A stretch of 64,000 nucleotides of DNA from assembly GCA_026874595.1 (NCBI GenBank), contig CM049308.1:21241867-21305866 (forward strand). Reading direction: 5' to 3'. Position numbers and translations under genes: made by a program. The notes under the pieces were generated by a model. It saw only the letters and a program-made list of their open reading frames with translations. It was not told the DNA's origin and made no database searches. Positions 11,280 to 22,325 of this stretch are shown here, in pieces (the stretch's first letter is position 1; each line of letters starts with the position of its first letter). This DNA comes from Sipunculus nudus (Eukaryota; Annelida; Sipuncula; Golfingiida; Sipunculidae).

Positions 11280-11490
11280 AAATTGGTGGGACGGCAGCTC
11301 ACTCTTAGGGTATATCTGACCGTAATCGCAGATGGTACAGAATGAAGGAAATTTATCAAGCAAATTAAAGATGTGTTTTGGTATTCCCCAAAGAAGTGTT
11401 CTTGTCATATTAATCTTCTCTGTCTGACCGTTTTCAAACTTAAAAAAAAAGTGCGTGATTTAGGTATGATCTTGATTTTTTTTTAATTTC
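11280..11490 (+). pseudogene. Dead LINE reverse-transcriptase fragment
   Basis: In frame, 11,380-11,403 encodes GIPQRSVL, matching the LINE reverse-transcriptase motif GVPQGSVL; the paralogues at 26,405 and 50,208 encode GVPQGSVL exactly. Around it one can read YLT, then (with one frameshift) RSQMVQNEGNLSS before the motif, and after a stop codon PFSNLKKKVRD. This order is typical of CR1/L2-like non-LTR elements. No YADD catalytic box follows, and stops and a 2-bp indel between copies show it is non-functional. Only about 70 codons remain. Confidence 0.75.
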
Positions 11491-12886
11491 TTGGGATTGT
11501 TATGCGTCCATGTCCCCTCTGGTCAGACCCCAAGTGGCTCAAGACATTCACGCGTTAGAGAATACTTTTCATTATTTTTGTATATACAGCCAATCAATCG
11601 ACGCCCTTGCTACAAATCTGACAACAGTTTGTTTAGTTATTTACATACCTGATATTTCAGGTGAAATCAAATCACGTCACGTATAGCATAGCATACAGGT
11701 AAGGCAGAAAGGAGTTGACAGAATTACTTGAACTCTTCTTTAGATACATTGTGAAAGTATACCTCGGAGTTTAAGGCCAGACTGCCCCCCCCCCCCTCGG
11801 TGAAACCCAGAACCCAGGTAACACACGCACTTCGAAGTAACCATACACTGGTGAAATGAGAAAACACTGTATAACTCACCGTATTCGTGCGACTGATCTC
11901 ACAGATAACTGTGTTGAGGGGACACCTTGATCAGGACTACGTGGCTAAAACGCTTTCTTTATATATATTTATGCAAGGTGGACAAGTTGAGACCTGTAAA
12001 AGTATTTTACATTGATAAGGCATTCAAGGGACTGAATTCCTTACACGAGACCCTCCTCTTTTCTCCATATCCAGGCCACGGTCACAGCGGCGTTCCTTTA
12101 TTCGAGCAAATTGGATATTAAACGTTTTATTTATTAATATATAAAAGACAATTATCTATAAATTAAAGGACAAGAATGTAATAGATATCTGCTGCCTCTT
12201 GAACGATCCCTGACCAAACACCTATATGTGTATTATTATACACCGCACCTTACGTCGTGTTGACTAACATTACCTGACGCGATTACCAATTTGTTTAAGG
12301 ATATAGGCATCGAAAGCGTTTCATAAATCCCAGTTTGTTAAATTAAATATATACGTCATCCAATACACTTAAGGGATGACAGCCGAGCAGAGACTGCCGA
12401 GATAATAACCACTCGACTATCAAAACCCCATCGATTTCGTGCGAGATAAGGGTATCCAAGATCTGTGGGCCTGTAAAAGTTCAGGCCGTTATCAAATTCT
12501 CCTGAAAATGTGTGATATTGACAATATAGGCGCAGGGATGGACGGTGTAATGCCAGGGATCATATCGAACTGTTAGGCACCAGTTTCCATGTGAGCCTAT
12601 AATATTTGGAGACCTCTCCGGAAAAGAACGCCTCGGCGGCAGCGGCGGTTCAAGCGGAACCTGCCTGAAAATAGAGTATACGGTAACCGCGAAACTTCGC
12701 TATGATGGATACAATAATTACCTCAAACAAGCTTATATCTGTTTATATGCATGTGTTATGCGAACGTTGGGAACCTTTTTGAAAAGGAAAAGTCGCTGAT
12801 GCCCACACGCCAATCATAAATACACAAGCATATTACCCGCTCTTTTGCTTATATAAAACGTTTCCCTTACCCATTGATTTACCTGC
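11491..12886. repeat. Composite-repeat modules, no gene
   Basis: Paralogous to 26,511-28,388 and almost identical to 50,316-51,709. It contains a poly(C) run at about 11,785 and the GGACAAGTTGAGACC module at 11,978. A 64-codon frame (11,927-12,121) is open here and at 50,750 but broken by TAA in copy B, so I do not call it. Confidence 0.7.
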
Positions 12887-13024
12887 ATGTCATTCATACA
12901 GGTAATATTAATAGGTAATACTATGTACAGGACCGGGAAAATCGGAAAGAAATGGACAGACTTGTATGAACACATCTTCAAATACAATAGAAAGGTAAAT
13001 GTTGAACACCGACCATATAGTTAA
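12887..13024 (+). other. Recurrent short reading frame (45 codons) in the GGGAAAATCGG module
   Basis: ATG at 12,887, or an inner ATG at 12,923, to TAA at 13,022. The core reads MYRTGKIGKKWTDLYEHI and ends with HRPYS. The same frame with no indel and the stop at the same place occurs at 17,798, 28,389, 34,905, 51,710 and 56,615. Differences between the diverged copies are mostly amino-acid-changing, so purifying selection is not evident. The AATAGAAAG|GTAAAT step inside could serve as a splice donor, with TTCATACAG as acceptor. A decayed exon of a repeat-borne gene or chance are both possible. Confidence 0.3.
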
Positions 13025-13749
13025 ATACTGTCCAATAAGCCCCCGAGACCTATTAGGCAGACTCTGCCGAAGAATTGACAATATTTACTCATATTCACCG
13101 CGTAGTATACCCCCCCCCCCCCCCCAAAAAAAAAATAATTAACAGACATATACTTCTATATACTGTAAAAAATTAACTTTAACCGAAAATTCAAATTTCT
13201 TGAAACATTTGTATAGGTTCCAATCATAAAAAAGAAATGAGCCCATATATGAAATTATTTTTTTTTTAATTTTGCACACCATTGAATCATATATGTAAAT
13301 ATACCATGCACATCCTTATCAGGACTACGTGACTACAAGAAGATCAATATTGAAGTACTGCAATTGGACAAGTTGAAACTTGTGACATTATTGTTGTTGT
13401 TAAGGCATTCATAAGAGGTCTGGTGTGCATATCCAGACCACAGTTACAACTAGATATTAAAAAAAAACGGGAAATTTGATATAAAACGCTTCATGATTTA
13501 TTTACATTAACGATAACCATCGATAATTAATATTAATGTTAAAAATGACATATATATTAAATAGATACCAACTACAGCAGTATCTGACTATCAATGTTAA
13601 CCCGACCCAACGACGCGGGACACATCTACAGAGAGGTTATGTTATTACGAGTGTTTTCGTTGTTTTCTCTTTAAAATCTTTCTAGGCTCAGCAGGGATCC
13701 TGATACGAATCCCAATAAAAAACAGTATATGGGAGTCGATACAGGGGAT
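13025..13749. repeat. Composite-repeat tract with poly(C)/poly(A) run
   Basis: Matches 28,527-29,230 (diverged) and 51,848-52,568 (nearly identical). It includes ATACC followed by a long C run and then an A run at about 13,109-13,135, and a decayed GGACAAGTTGAAACTTG module at 13,369. No gene seen. Confidence 0.65.
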
Positions 13750-15762
13750 TGGTCACAGTCACATACATTGCTCCAGCGCTGGGGAGGTAGTCAGTGGTCA
13801 GATACATTGATCCAGCGGGGGGGAATAGTCAGTGGTCAGATACATTGGTCCAGCGAAGGGGGGGGGGGGGGTAGTCAGTGGCCAGATACTTTAACAGACC
13901 GGTGGGGAAGTAGGCAGTGGTCAGATACATTGACAGATCGGTGGGGAAGTAGTCAGTGGTCAGAAACATTGCTCCAGCGGAGGGGAAGTCGTCAGTGGTC
14001 AAATGCATTGGCTGGCCAAGCGTTGGAGAAGTAGTCAGTGGTCAGATGCATTGGCTGGCCAAGCGTTGGAGAAGTAGTCAGTGGTCATATACATTGGTCC
14101 AGCGAAGGGGAGGTAGTCAGTGGTCAGATACATTGGCCCAGCAGTGGGAAAGTAGTCAGTGGTCTGATACATTGTTCCAACGCTGGGGAGGTTGTCAGTG
14201 GTCAGATACATTGGCCCAGCAGTGGGGAAGTAGTCAGTGGTCAGATACATTAACAGAGCGGTGGGGAGGTAGTCAGTGGTCAGATACATTGACACAGCGC
14301 TGGGGAAGTAGTCAGTGGTATGATACATTGTTCCAACGTTGGGGAAGTAGTCAGTGGTCAGATACATTGCTCCAGTGAAGGGGAGGTAGTCAGTGGTCAG
14401 ATACATATGTCCAGCCGTGGGAAAGTAGTCAGTGGTCTGATACATTGTTCCTACGCTGGCGAGGTAGTCAGTGGTCAGATACATTGGCCCAGCAGTGGGG
14501 AAGTAGTCAGTGGTCAGATACATTAACAGAGTGGTGGGGAGGTAGTCAGTGGTCAGATACATTGACAGAGCGGTGGGGAAGTAGTCAGTGGTTTGATACA
14601 TTGTTCCAACGTTGCGGAAGTAGTCAGTGGTCAGATGCATTGGTCCAGCGGTGGGGAAGTAGTCAGTGGTCAGATACATTGGCCCAGCGGTGGGGAAGTG
14701 GTCAGGGGAATTTACATTGCTCCAGATTTTTTGGAACTATTCAGTGGTCAGATACATTGGTCCAGCGGAGGGGAAGTAATCAGTGGTCAATCACATTGGT
14801 CCAGCTGGCGATGGGGAAGTAGTCAGTGGTCAGATACATTGGCCCAGCGGTGGGGAAGTAGTCAGTGGTCTGATACATTGTGCCAACGTTGGGGAAGTAG
14901 TCAGTGGTCTGATACATTGTTCTAAAGTTGGGGAGGTAGTCAATAGTCAGATACATTGGCCCAGCGGTGGGGAAGTAGTCAGTGGGCAGATACATTGGTC
15001 CAGTGGTTGAGAAGTGGTCAGTGGTCAGATACATTGGTCCAGTGGTTGAGAAGTGGTCAGTGGTCAGATACATTGGCCAAGCGGTGGGGAAGTGGTAAGG
15101 GGCATTTACATTGCTCCAGATTTTTTGGAAGTATTCAGTGGTCAGAAACATTGGTCCAGCGGAGGGGAAGTAGTCAGTGGTCAAATACATTGGTCCAGCG
15201 GGCGATGGGGAAGTAGTCAGTGGTCAGATACATTGGCCTAGCGGTGGGGAAGTAGTCAGTGGTCTGATACATTGTTCTAACGTTGGGGGAAGAAGTCAGT
15301 GGTCAGATACATTGGTCCAGCGGTGGGGAAGTAGTCATTAGTCAGATACATTGGTCGAGTGGTTGGGAAGTGGTCAGTGGTCAGATACATTGGTCCAGCG
15401 GGCGATGGGGAAGTAGTCAGTGGTCAGATACATTGTCCAATTCTGGGAAAGTGGTTAGTGGTCAGAAACAATTGTCCACTGGTGGTGAACTGGTCAGTAG
15501 TCAGGTACATTGGTCCAGTGGTGGGGAAGTGGTCAGTAGTCAGATACATTGGTCCAGTGATGAGGAAGTGGTCAGTAGTCAGGTACATCGGCCCAGCGAT
15601 GGGGAAATGATCAGTGGTCAAATACATTGGTCCAGTGATGGGAATATGTCAGTGGTCAAATACATTGGTCCAGTGATGGGAATAGGTCAGTTCTTAGATA
15701 CATTAGTTACGCGGTTGGGATGTGGTCAGTGGTCAGACACCTTTGTCCAGCTCTGGGTAAGT
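13750..15762. repeat. 39-bp minisatellite array (copy A, large; about 50 units)
   Basis: Units follow the core GTCAGTGGTCAGATACATTG and are mostly exactly 39 bp (13 codons). The consensus is open in all three plus frames (VVSGQIHWSSGGE, SSQWSDTLVQRWG and, when GTGG replaces GTAG, WSVVRYIGPAVGK) and in one minus frame (MYLTTDYFPTAGP). This explains the long frames at 14,035-14,679 (minus) and 15,283-15,804 (plus). Two sub-blocks carry CTCCAGATTTTTTGGAA about 400 bp apart, and a G-run expansion sits near 13,857. No splice, promoter or non-repetitive coding context supports a gene. Confidence 0.95.
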
Positions 15763-17797
15763 GATCCAACATATTTTGTATATTACAATGAGAAAACGCG
15801 GTAAGAAAGAGACAGCCTTTATGAACATTTCTGTATACATTTGATATTAAGGCTAATACCGCCCAGTAAACCCTAGAACCAAGTATGCATGCTGAGTATT
15901 GTTTACCTTGCCCTATATCAAATCCTTTTGGCTTCACCATGCTGTAGGTACACCTTGTACAGGAGTACGTGGCTAAAGGACGGTCAATATATAGAAATGC
16001 AAGTGGGCAAGTCGAGAATTGTTATAGTATAGATAAGACACAGAAGTGGCTGAGGCCATATATGAGAAGCCAGGTGTTTACTGCTTACACAACCGGTCCT
16101 TTAATTTAACCAATTATGTTTTATTTATATATTGATAAACTATATAATTGACCATGAATTATACTACAAGAAATAAGCTAGATACCTGCCCCCTTCAGAA
16201 CGCTACCTGACCATTAATTCACCTTAGTGTCTTATCATTCGCCCGACCTCACGTCATGTTGACACCAATTTTTATACATTAGGTGCAAGTTTGATGAGTT
16301 CTCGGGGGGGGGGGAGGGTGCTCTGGGGCCCCTTCTGGGGAATATAGCAGCACATGATATAATGTGACAGAGACGCATGCTTGCAGAATTATTCATCCTG
16401 ATCCGGCTTACCTCTGGTCTTGATTGAAACTGTTTATTATGACGTGCAGAATGAAAACATTGATGTTAAAGCAATCTTAATCGGGCGCACTATACACTGG
16501 TTCAGGAGCTACGTCAGATCAGCAAATATAGTCACATCAACCAAAAAGATAAGATTAAACAGACTCCATGCGCGCACACACAATATTATATAAACAGAGG
16601 AGAGATGTAACTGACAGATCACGAGAATTGTAAACTGAACATTCAGATTTTTGCGACCCCATGGACATTCAGGACGAGTTCGCTGCTCATAAAGAAATAA
16701 GAAGTGTCAATAAACATACATTTCATGTGTACACTGATCTACACTGAAGAATATATTTAATGAATATGCATATGCCATTCCAATGTATGTATAATAACCC
16801 TGTTGTCAATCTGAGGCTGAAAGTTTACCAACCGGTAAACCAGACGGATATACCCCGAGTTAAAGGCCAACCCTCTAGAGTATATCACTCAGAACACGCA
16901 ACAGGGGTGGAAGAAATTCATATTTGAGCGTACCACGGATATAATAGTTGTAATCCGGGCGAATAAAACGTGGTCAGCAAATGGTGTTGTGTCTTACATG
17001 GCCGGCAATGTTTATCTCAAGCACAGCCAAATACATCATTGCACATGCCACAGCCATCACCGCAATCTTGATCTAACCACATACCACAGCACTTGAAAAT
17101 GACAAAATAGCAGTTCAAAAGGGCAACATATCTGAACAAAGCGGCATATTAGATTGCCACACCCAATACCATTTTAATGGATGAGATGCATCATGTCGAC
17201 CAATACTTCAGATACTTGGTTTACTAGATCATAAAGACATCATAATATAAAATATAATGCACGTTTTCGGTACAACTATTTCCTGATTGAACTAGAGAGT
17301 AGGCCTTTAACATCAGTGAACAACATGCAATGCAACAGCTTAAACGTCAGATTCAATGTCGGCTTGGAATTATGAGACAATGAGATAATTGTGTTTGTAA
17401 TAACAAATACACTAATTCAGCATTCTTAATCCGCCACATCGCGCACTATCAGAACGCCAAGTCGAAACATATTTCATGTTTGCACACACATATACACACA
17501 CAAACGAGCGCACTGTCTTAATAAAATAAAAAAGTAGTTCTGCTGAAACTGGATATTTCAAGAGGCATACAGTTTTTTTTTATACTTAGATAAGCATTGA
17601 CATTTATGACATGCCCCGTGCTCATAAATGTGAGTAGTGTTTGTGTACATTACACTTCACCCGGCTGACCGACGTACACGGCTAACCATGATAACGATCC
17701 ACCCTCTTCAGTTCGCAAAGACTGGGCGGATAAGCAAACGTAAACCGTGGAACTTTTATGTATAATATGTGTGTGTTACGTTTCACTCGGTAATATT
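15763..17797. repeat. Composite-repeat modules, no gene
   Basis: Starts GATCCAACATATTTTGTA and is collinear with 33,237-34,904 in decayed form; 54,580-56,614 is nearly identical. It contains a G-rich GGGGGGGGGGAGGG tract near 16,306. The segment 16,860-17,300 has no counterpart at 34.3 kb and I see no feature in it. Confidence 0.65.
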
Positions 17798-17899
17798 ATG
17801 TATATCACCGGGATAAGCGGAAAGGAATGGACAAACTTTTACGAACACATCTACAAATACAATAGAAAGTTATATGTTGGACACAGACCATATAGATGA
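17798..17899 (+). other. Recurrent short reading frame, second subtype (33 codons)
   Basis: Starts MYITGISGKEW and ends HRPYR before TGA. It aligns without gaps to the frame at 12,923-13,024, with changes at about 11 of 33 positions. The identical copy is at 56,615-56,716. Confidence 0.3.
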
Positions 17900-17992
17900 G
17901 TACTGTCCCATATAGCCCTCGAAACACTCTGTCGAGGAATGTTTTTTTTTTTTATATTTACCGTTAGTATATCCCCCCCCCCTCTCCAAAAA

Positions 17993-18237
17993 AAGGTCTC
18001 GTTGTAGAAATTATGGTGCAGATATCAGGGTTTGCAGCATTCTAGCAAATTTGGCCATCTCATTTCTTTTTTAGTTTTATTTGTATTTTGTTTTTCTTTC
18101 ATTGGGGTGAATTCTGGAGGTTACACCATACCGAATGTGACGATCATGTTCCACTGTGGCTTTATGTTTTCGGGAGAAAGAGGCAGATGTCATGGGTTGT
18201 CACAGTTTAACTTATGGTCGCCTTTCATCTGTGTCTA
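17993..18237 (+). repeat. 245-bp segment also present at 42,840-43,085
   Basis: Begins GGTCTCGTTGTAGAAATTATG. Its 70-codon frame (18,032-18,244) is disrupted in the 42.8-kb copy, so it is not called as coding. In copy C's left arm this segment joins directly to sequence equivalent to 21,297. Confidence 0.7.
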
Positions 18238-20189
18238 TTTTTAGCGAACCTGTGAGCTTATGCGTTGGTGTGGCGTCGTCTGGCGTCCGTCGTCCGTCGT
18301 CTGTACGTTAACCCATAATATCTTGAAAACGGCAAGAGTTAGCATCACGAAATTTTATGCAAAAACTTAGTCATCTAAAAAACTCATTCGGATTTTGCTT
18401 ATTTTTTGGCTAACTGCATTTTCTTAGATTTTATAGAGAAAAAGTTAAATAAAAAAAATAACCTTAAAAACTTCTTCTCCGAAACTGTCAAGCCAAATTG
18501 TTCAATATTTCACAGAAATGATTCCTGGAACAATCTCTCTCAAGTTAGTTCGAATGGTTAAAGTTCGGTGATTTTTGGCCGAGTTACAGGAAGTTGAACA
18601 TAGTCATCTGTCCAAAAAAGCATACTAAAATTACAGTCTCAGAAACGGCTGGAGCTATCATCACTAAGTTTTATACCAATGTTGATCACATGAGTCATAT
18701 CTGAAATTGAGGTATTGGTGGTGCCAACTGCATCGGCCGTTTTTGTACGGGGGTCATCAGTGCCCGTATCATACTGACGGCTACAAAAAACTTCTTCTCT
18801 GAAACCATACGGCTAAACTGTTTAATATCGCACAGAAATGATCCTAGGGTAGTGCTTTCTGAAGTTTGTTATTATGGTCTCAGTTCAGTGAATTTTGGCT
18901 GAGTTATGGGAAGCTGAATTTAGTCGTATGCCATAACAGCCCATTTTAGCTCAGTGGCTACAAAGATCTTCTCCTCAAAAACCACATTAATTATCTTTAG
19001 ATGTTGATAATTCAAGTTTGTTCAAATGGTTTTGGTTCAGTGATTTTTGGCTGAGTTATCGGAAGCTTAACTTGATTTTGCTGTATTTTCCAATATGAGT
19101 TATAAACCTGCAAAATGTTTTTTGACTGACGCCACTGAGGCCAATTTGTTTATTATTTTACAAGAATAATCGCATGAATAATTCTGGTAATAATTGTCTT
19201 TTATGGTTCCAAAGAATGAATACTGGCTGAATTTTAAAGATTGAATAAGTCATTTTACCATATATCATGTTAGCTGTGTGAAGCAGATACCTCTAGCCTT
19301 GCACCAGTTTATCAGCATCTGTTACATCATGCCTCTACACATTTAGATTTCAGGTTATCTATGGTTAATATTGACAAGAATGTTTTTTAAAAGCTTTGAA
19401 AAAATATAAATTTATTATTTTAGATATTCCTCATGCCAGGCAATGTTTAAAATCACAGGTATACAGCTCTCTCTGGGTATATAAAGACGGTTGTACATTG
19501 ATTATAAATTATTGGTATTCATACTCCACTTAATTCCAGATTTTGCCATCAGTGAGATGTATCTGTATTATAATTTTGCATTCATTATGCATCTGTAGTA
19601 ATTTTTAGCGAACTTGTGAGCTAATACGATGGTGTGGGGGCGTCCGTCGTCTGTACGTTAACCCATACTATTTCGAAAACGACTGGAGCTAGCACCATGA
19701 AATTTAATGCAAAAAACTTGCATTCTGAAAAACTCTGCATTTCTTAGATTTTATAGAGAAAAAGCTAAAAAAAACTTTAAAAATCTTCTCCTCCAAAACG
19801 GTCAAGCCAAATTGTTCTATATTTCAAAAGAATTATCCTAGGACATGGTTCTTTCAATCATATCAGAAATATATATGTTTCAATATAAAAAATATATTGT
19901 TTCAATTGTAACTTCTGCATTATTGCACAAAAATTATTCGTAGGTGGCCTTTGTTCAAGTTTACTTAAATGATTTTTGGCAGAATTATTGGACCTGTATC
20001 AATGAAAAGACTGCATCTTTTATTATTCTAGATATTTTGATAAAAAGTTTATGAATATGTCAGCTTAAAAAAAAACATTTTAGCCAAAGTCTTTCAGTAT
20101 GTGTAAACAGATTAACCTCAGGCCAAGATTGTGTCTGTATCTTTAAATAGGTTTAGAAACTGCAAACTGTTTTAGATTTGGCAACAGAT

Positions 20190-20690
20190 TAAGAGTTCAT
20201 TCAGTGCAGCCAAATATAGGTCAAGAGTTCTATCAGTGCAGTCAAGCACAAGGCATGTGATCACCTCATGGGTGACATGTGAACACCTCATGGGCTGCAT
20301 GTGATCACTTCATGGGTGTCATGCCCCTCAGGGCTGCATGTGGAGCCAATCTGTGAGCTTATGCAATGGTGTGGCCACTATTTCTTTATTGGTAACAGGC
20401 TAATGGTCAGTGTGGATCTATTAATAGCTTTGGCAGACTACCAACTGTATCAGATTAGGCAACAGGCCATGAGTTCACTCAGTGCAGCCAGGTATAGGTC
20501 TGGAGTTCACTCAGTGCAGTAGCTTCATTCTATTTATAGCGTAGACAGATTGCCCAGTGCATCAGATTTGGCACCTAAGTTCAGCCTGGATCTATTTATA
20601 GCTTTGGCAGACTGCTAACTGTGTCATTATGCAACAGGTCAAGAGTTCACTCAGTGCAGCCATGTACAGTTCAAAAGTTCACTCAGTAGC
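20190..20690. repeat. Degenerate TTCACTCAGTGCAG repeats
   Basis: AGAGTTCACTCAGTGCAGCC-like strings recur about every 60-130 bp within the TIR element, with TCATGGG(C/T)TGCATGTGATCA repeats at 20,255-20,340. No function is assigned. Confidence 0.7.
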
Positions 20691-20776
20691 CTGAGCCAGC
20701 AAATTTGTCACAGTTCACTCGGGGCCTTACTCATCTAAGGCAGGTCAGCCCCATGCATCAGACTCATGGTAAGTTT

Positions 20777-21145
20777 GATGTATTGGCCTGATATTTTGAC
20801 CTGTCTATTTGTCTTGGATGGCTTTCTAGTTCACAAGACAGATGTCGCCACCTACAATGACTTTTGCGCAGTGTATGTGCCTGCTCATTTCTACAGAGGA
20901 ATTTGATATATCAGCCTGAAATTAGGCATAATTATACATATCGAATAGCTTTGTCCTATACAAGACTGGTGGTGCCACCTACAATAATTTTTGCACAGTG
21001 TGTGTCCCTGCTTATTTCTCAGAAGGGGTTTGATATATCAGTCTGAAATTGGACATATGTTTATATCTCTGATAGCTTCGTTGCATACAAGACTGGTGGT
21101 GCCAGCTACAATCATTTTTGTGTTGTGTGCACCAGTGCCAGAATT
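20777..21145. repeat. Three tandem copies of a 128-bp repeat
   Basis: Copies begin at 20,777, 20,905 and 21,032 (GAT(G/A)TAT(T/C) ... GCCACCTACAAT ... TTTTTGCACAGTGTG). They lie inside the 3.06-kb TIR element and diverge from one another by roughly 15-25 percent by eye. Confidence 0.88.
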
Positions 21146-21296
21146 TTCAGCAGTGATGTTTGTGTAATTGTTTCTTATTCAAAATGTTTAGTACTTGCAT
21201 TGTTCATATACATGAGAAGTAATGGTCCAGCATTGAAGCATAATACCTGGTGTATTTCCCAATGCACAGGTTCGCATTAGGCCTGTAGGCCATGTT

Positions 21297-22325
21297 TTCA
21301 GTTCTTTGGTTTTTGTGTTAAAAAGAAGGCTGGATCCGGCATTAGTTACTGGTATACGTGGGTGTCCATAGATCCTATTTAGTATTGAAACAATCCAATT
21401 AATCTTTCCCATCAGTATTGTGTAGTTAATGGTAGAAAAACTACATTACATTAGGATCTACAGCTGGCATGGACACATGTTACTATAATGAGACATGGAG
21501 AACTTTTTAATTTGCTTGGCCTGTACACAAAGATAATAGTGGTTTTCTGGACGGGATCACCAGCCCTTTTTCATGATTCTATCTGAATAGTATCATGGCT
21601 ATTGAAATCCTGATGAAAACTACACGTACAGGAACTGTGTATCACTTGGATATTTTAGGAGTTAAGGAGTGTTCAACAACGTTTAGATATATTGGGGATT
21701 TATATCTGTTCAACAATCGTCAGCGATGGTTGCCCGTGCTGTTATCTTTACTTGTGGCAGGATAGAAAACCACAGTACAGCAATGGTCAGATACATTACT
21801 ACAGGTGTGGTTAACGGGTCAGTGTTCAGAACAATGCTCCAGCGGAGATAAAGTGGTCCAACATGTTGTGTATTACATTGAGAAAACGCGGAAAGGAAGA
21901 GAAAGGCCTATTGAACATTTCTGCAGAGAATGTAAAAGTATAAACTTGATATTAAGGCTTATCACGCCCAGTAAACCCAAGAACCCAGTAAGCATACTAA
22001 ATGTTTGTTTTGCTCGCCTTATAGCAAGCTTTTGGTTTAATTATGCTGTATGGGCACCTTGATCAGGAATACGTGGCTTAAAGACGGTCAATATATTAAA
22101 TTGCAAGTAGACAAGTTGAGACTAGTTTTAGTATTTTTGATAAAACATAGAAGTGGCTGAGGCCATATATTAGAGGCCATGTGTCTATATCGAGGCCACG
22201 GTCACAGTGGTATTCCTTAAGTTAGACCAGTTATTTCTTAATTGATAAAATATAGAAATTACCATAAAGTACAAGAATTCTAACAGATACCTGCTTCCGT
22301 CAAAACAGTACCTGACCATTTTTGT
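21297..22325. repeat. Composite-repeat module between two mobile elements
   Basis: Diverged match to 43,086-44,128 and near-identical to 60,116-61,144. It includes two decayed minisatellite-like units (21,783-21,858) leading into GTGGTCCAACATGTTGTGTA, and the GACAAGTTGAGAC module at 22,109. No gene supported. Confidence 0.7.

Larger units (their letters stand above)
18238..21296. mobile_element. About 3.06-kb TIR repeat element, with empty site at 43,085
   Basis: GCGAACCTGTG at 18,244-18,254 is matched by its reverse complement CACAGGTTCGC at 21,265-21,275. The paralogous locus at about 43,070-43,100 has the two flanks joined without this segment. The head continues with GTGTGGCGTCGTCTGGCGTCCGTCGTCC, and a second head-like copy starts at about 19,613 (GCGAACTTGTGAGC). 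The exact outer boundaries and target duplication are ambiguous, because about 20 bp (with GGCCTGTAGGCC) lie between the right inverted repeat and the resumed alignment. No long frame or transposase was seen, so it is probably non-autonomous. Confidence 0.75.

Noticed and set aside
11927..12121. 64-codon frame resembling those at 4,148 and 50,750
   Set aside because: The start lies upstream in repeat sequence, and the equivalent frames at 3,467, 27,012 and 30,556 contain stops.
14035..14679. 214-codon minus-strand frame with MYLTTDYFPTAGP repeats (mucin-like Thr/Pro-rich protein), identical copy at 52,852-53,496
   Set aside because: It lies wholly in the 39-bp minisatellite, which is simultaneously open in three plus frames. 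There is no non-repetitive coding context, signal peptide, splice site or promoter.
15283..15804. 173-codon plus-strand frame, copy at 54,100-54,621
   Set aside because: Same minisatellite effect, with only a short non-repeat tail running into the flank module.
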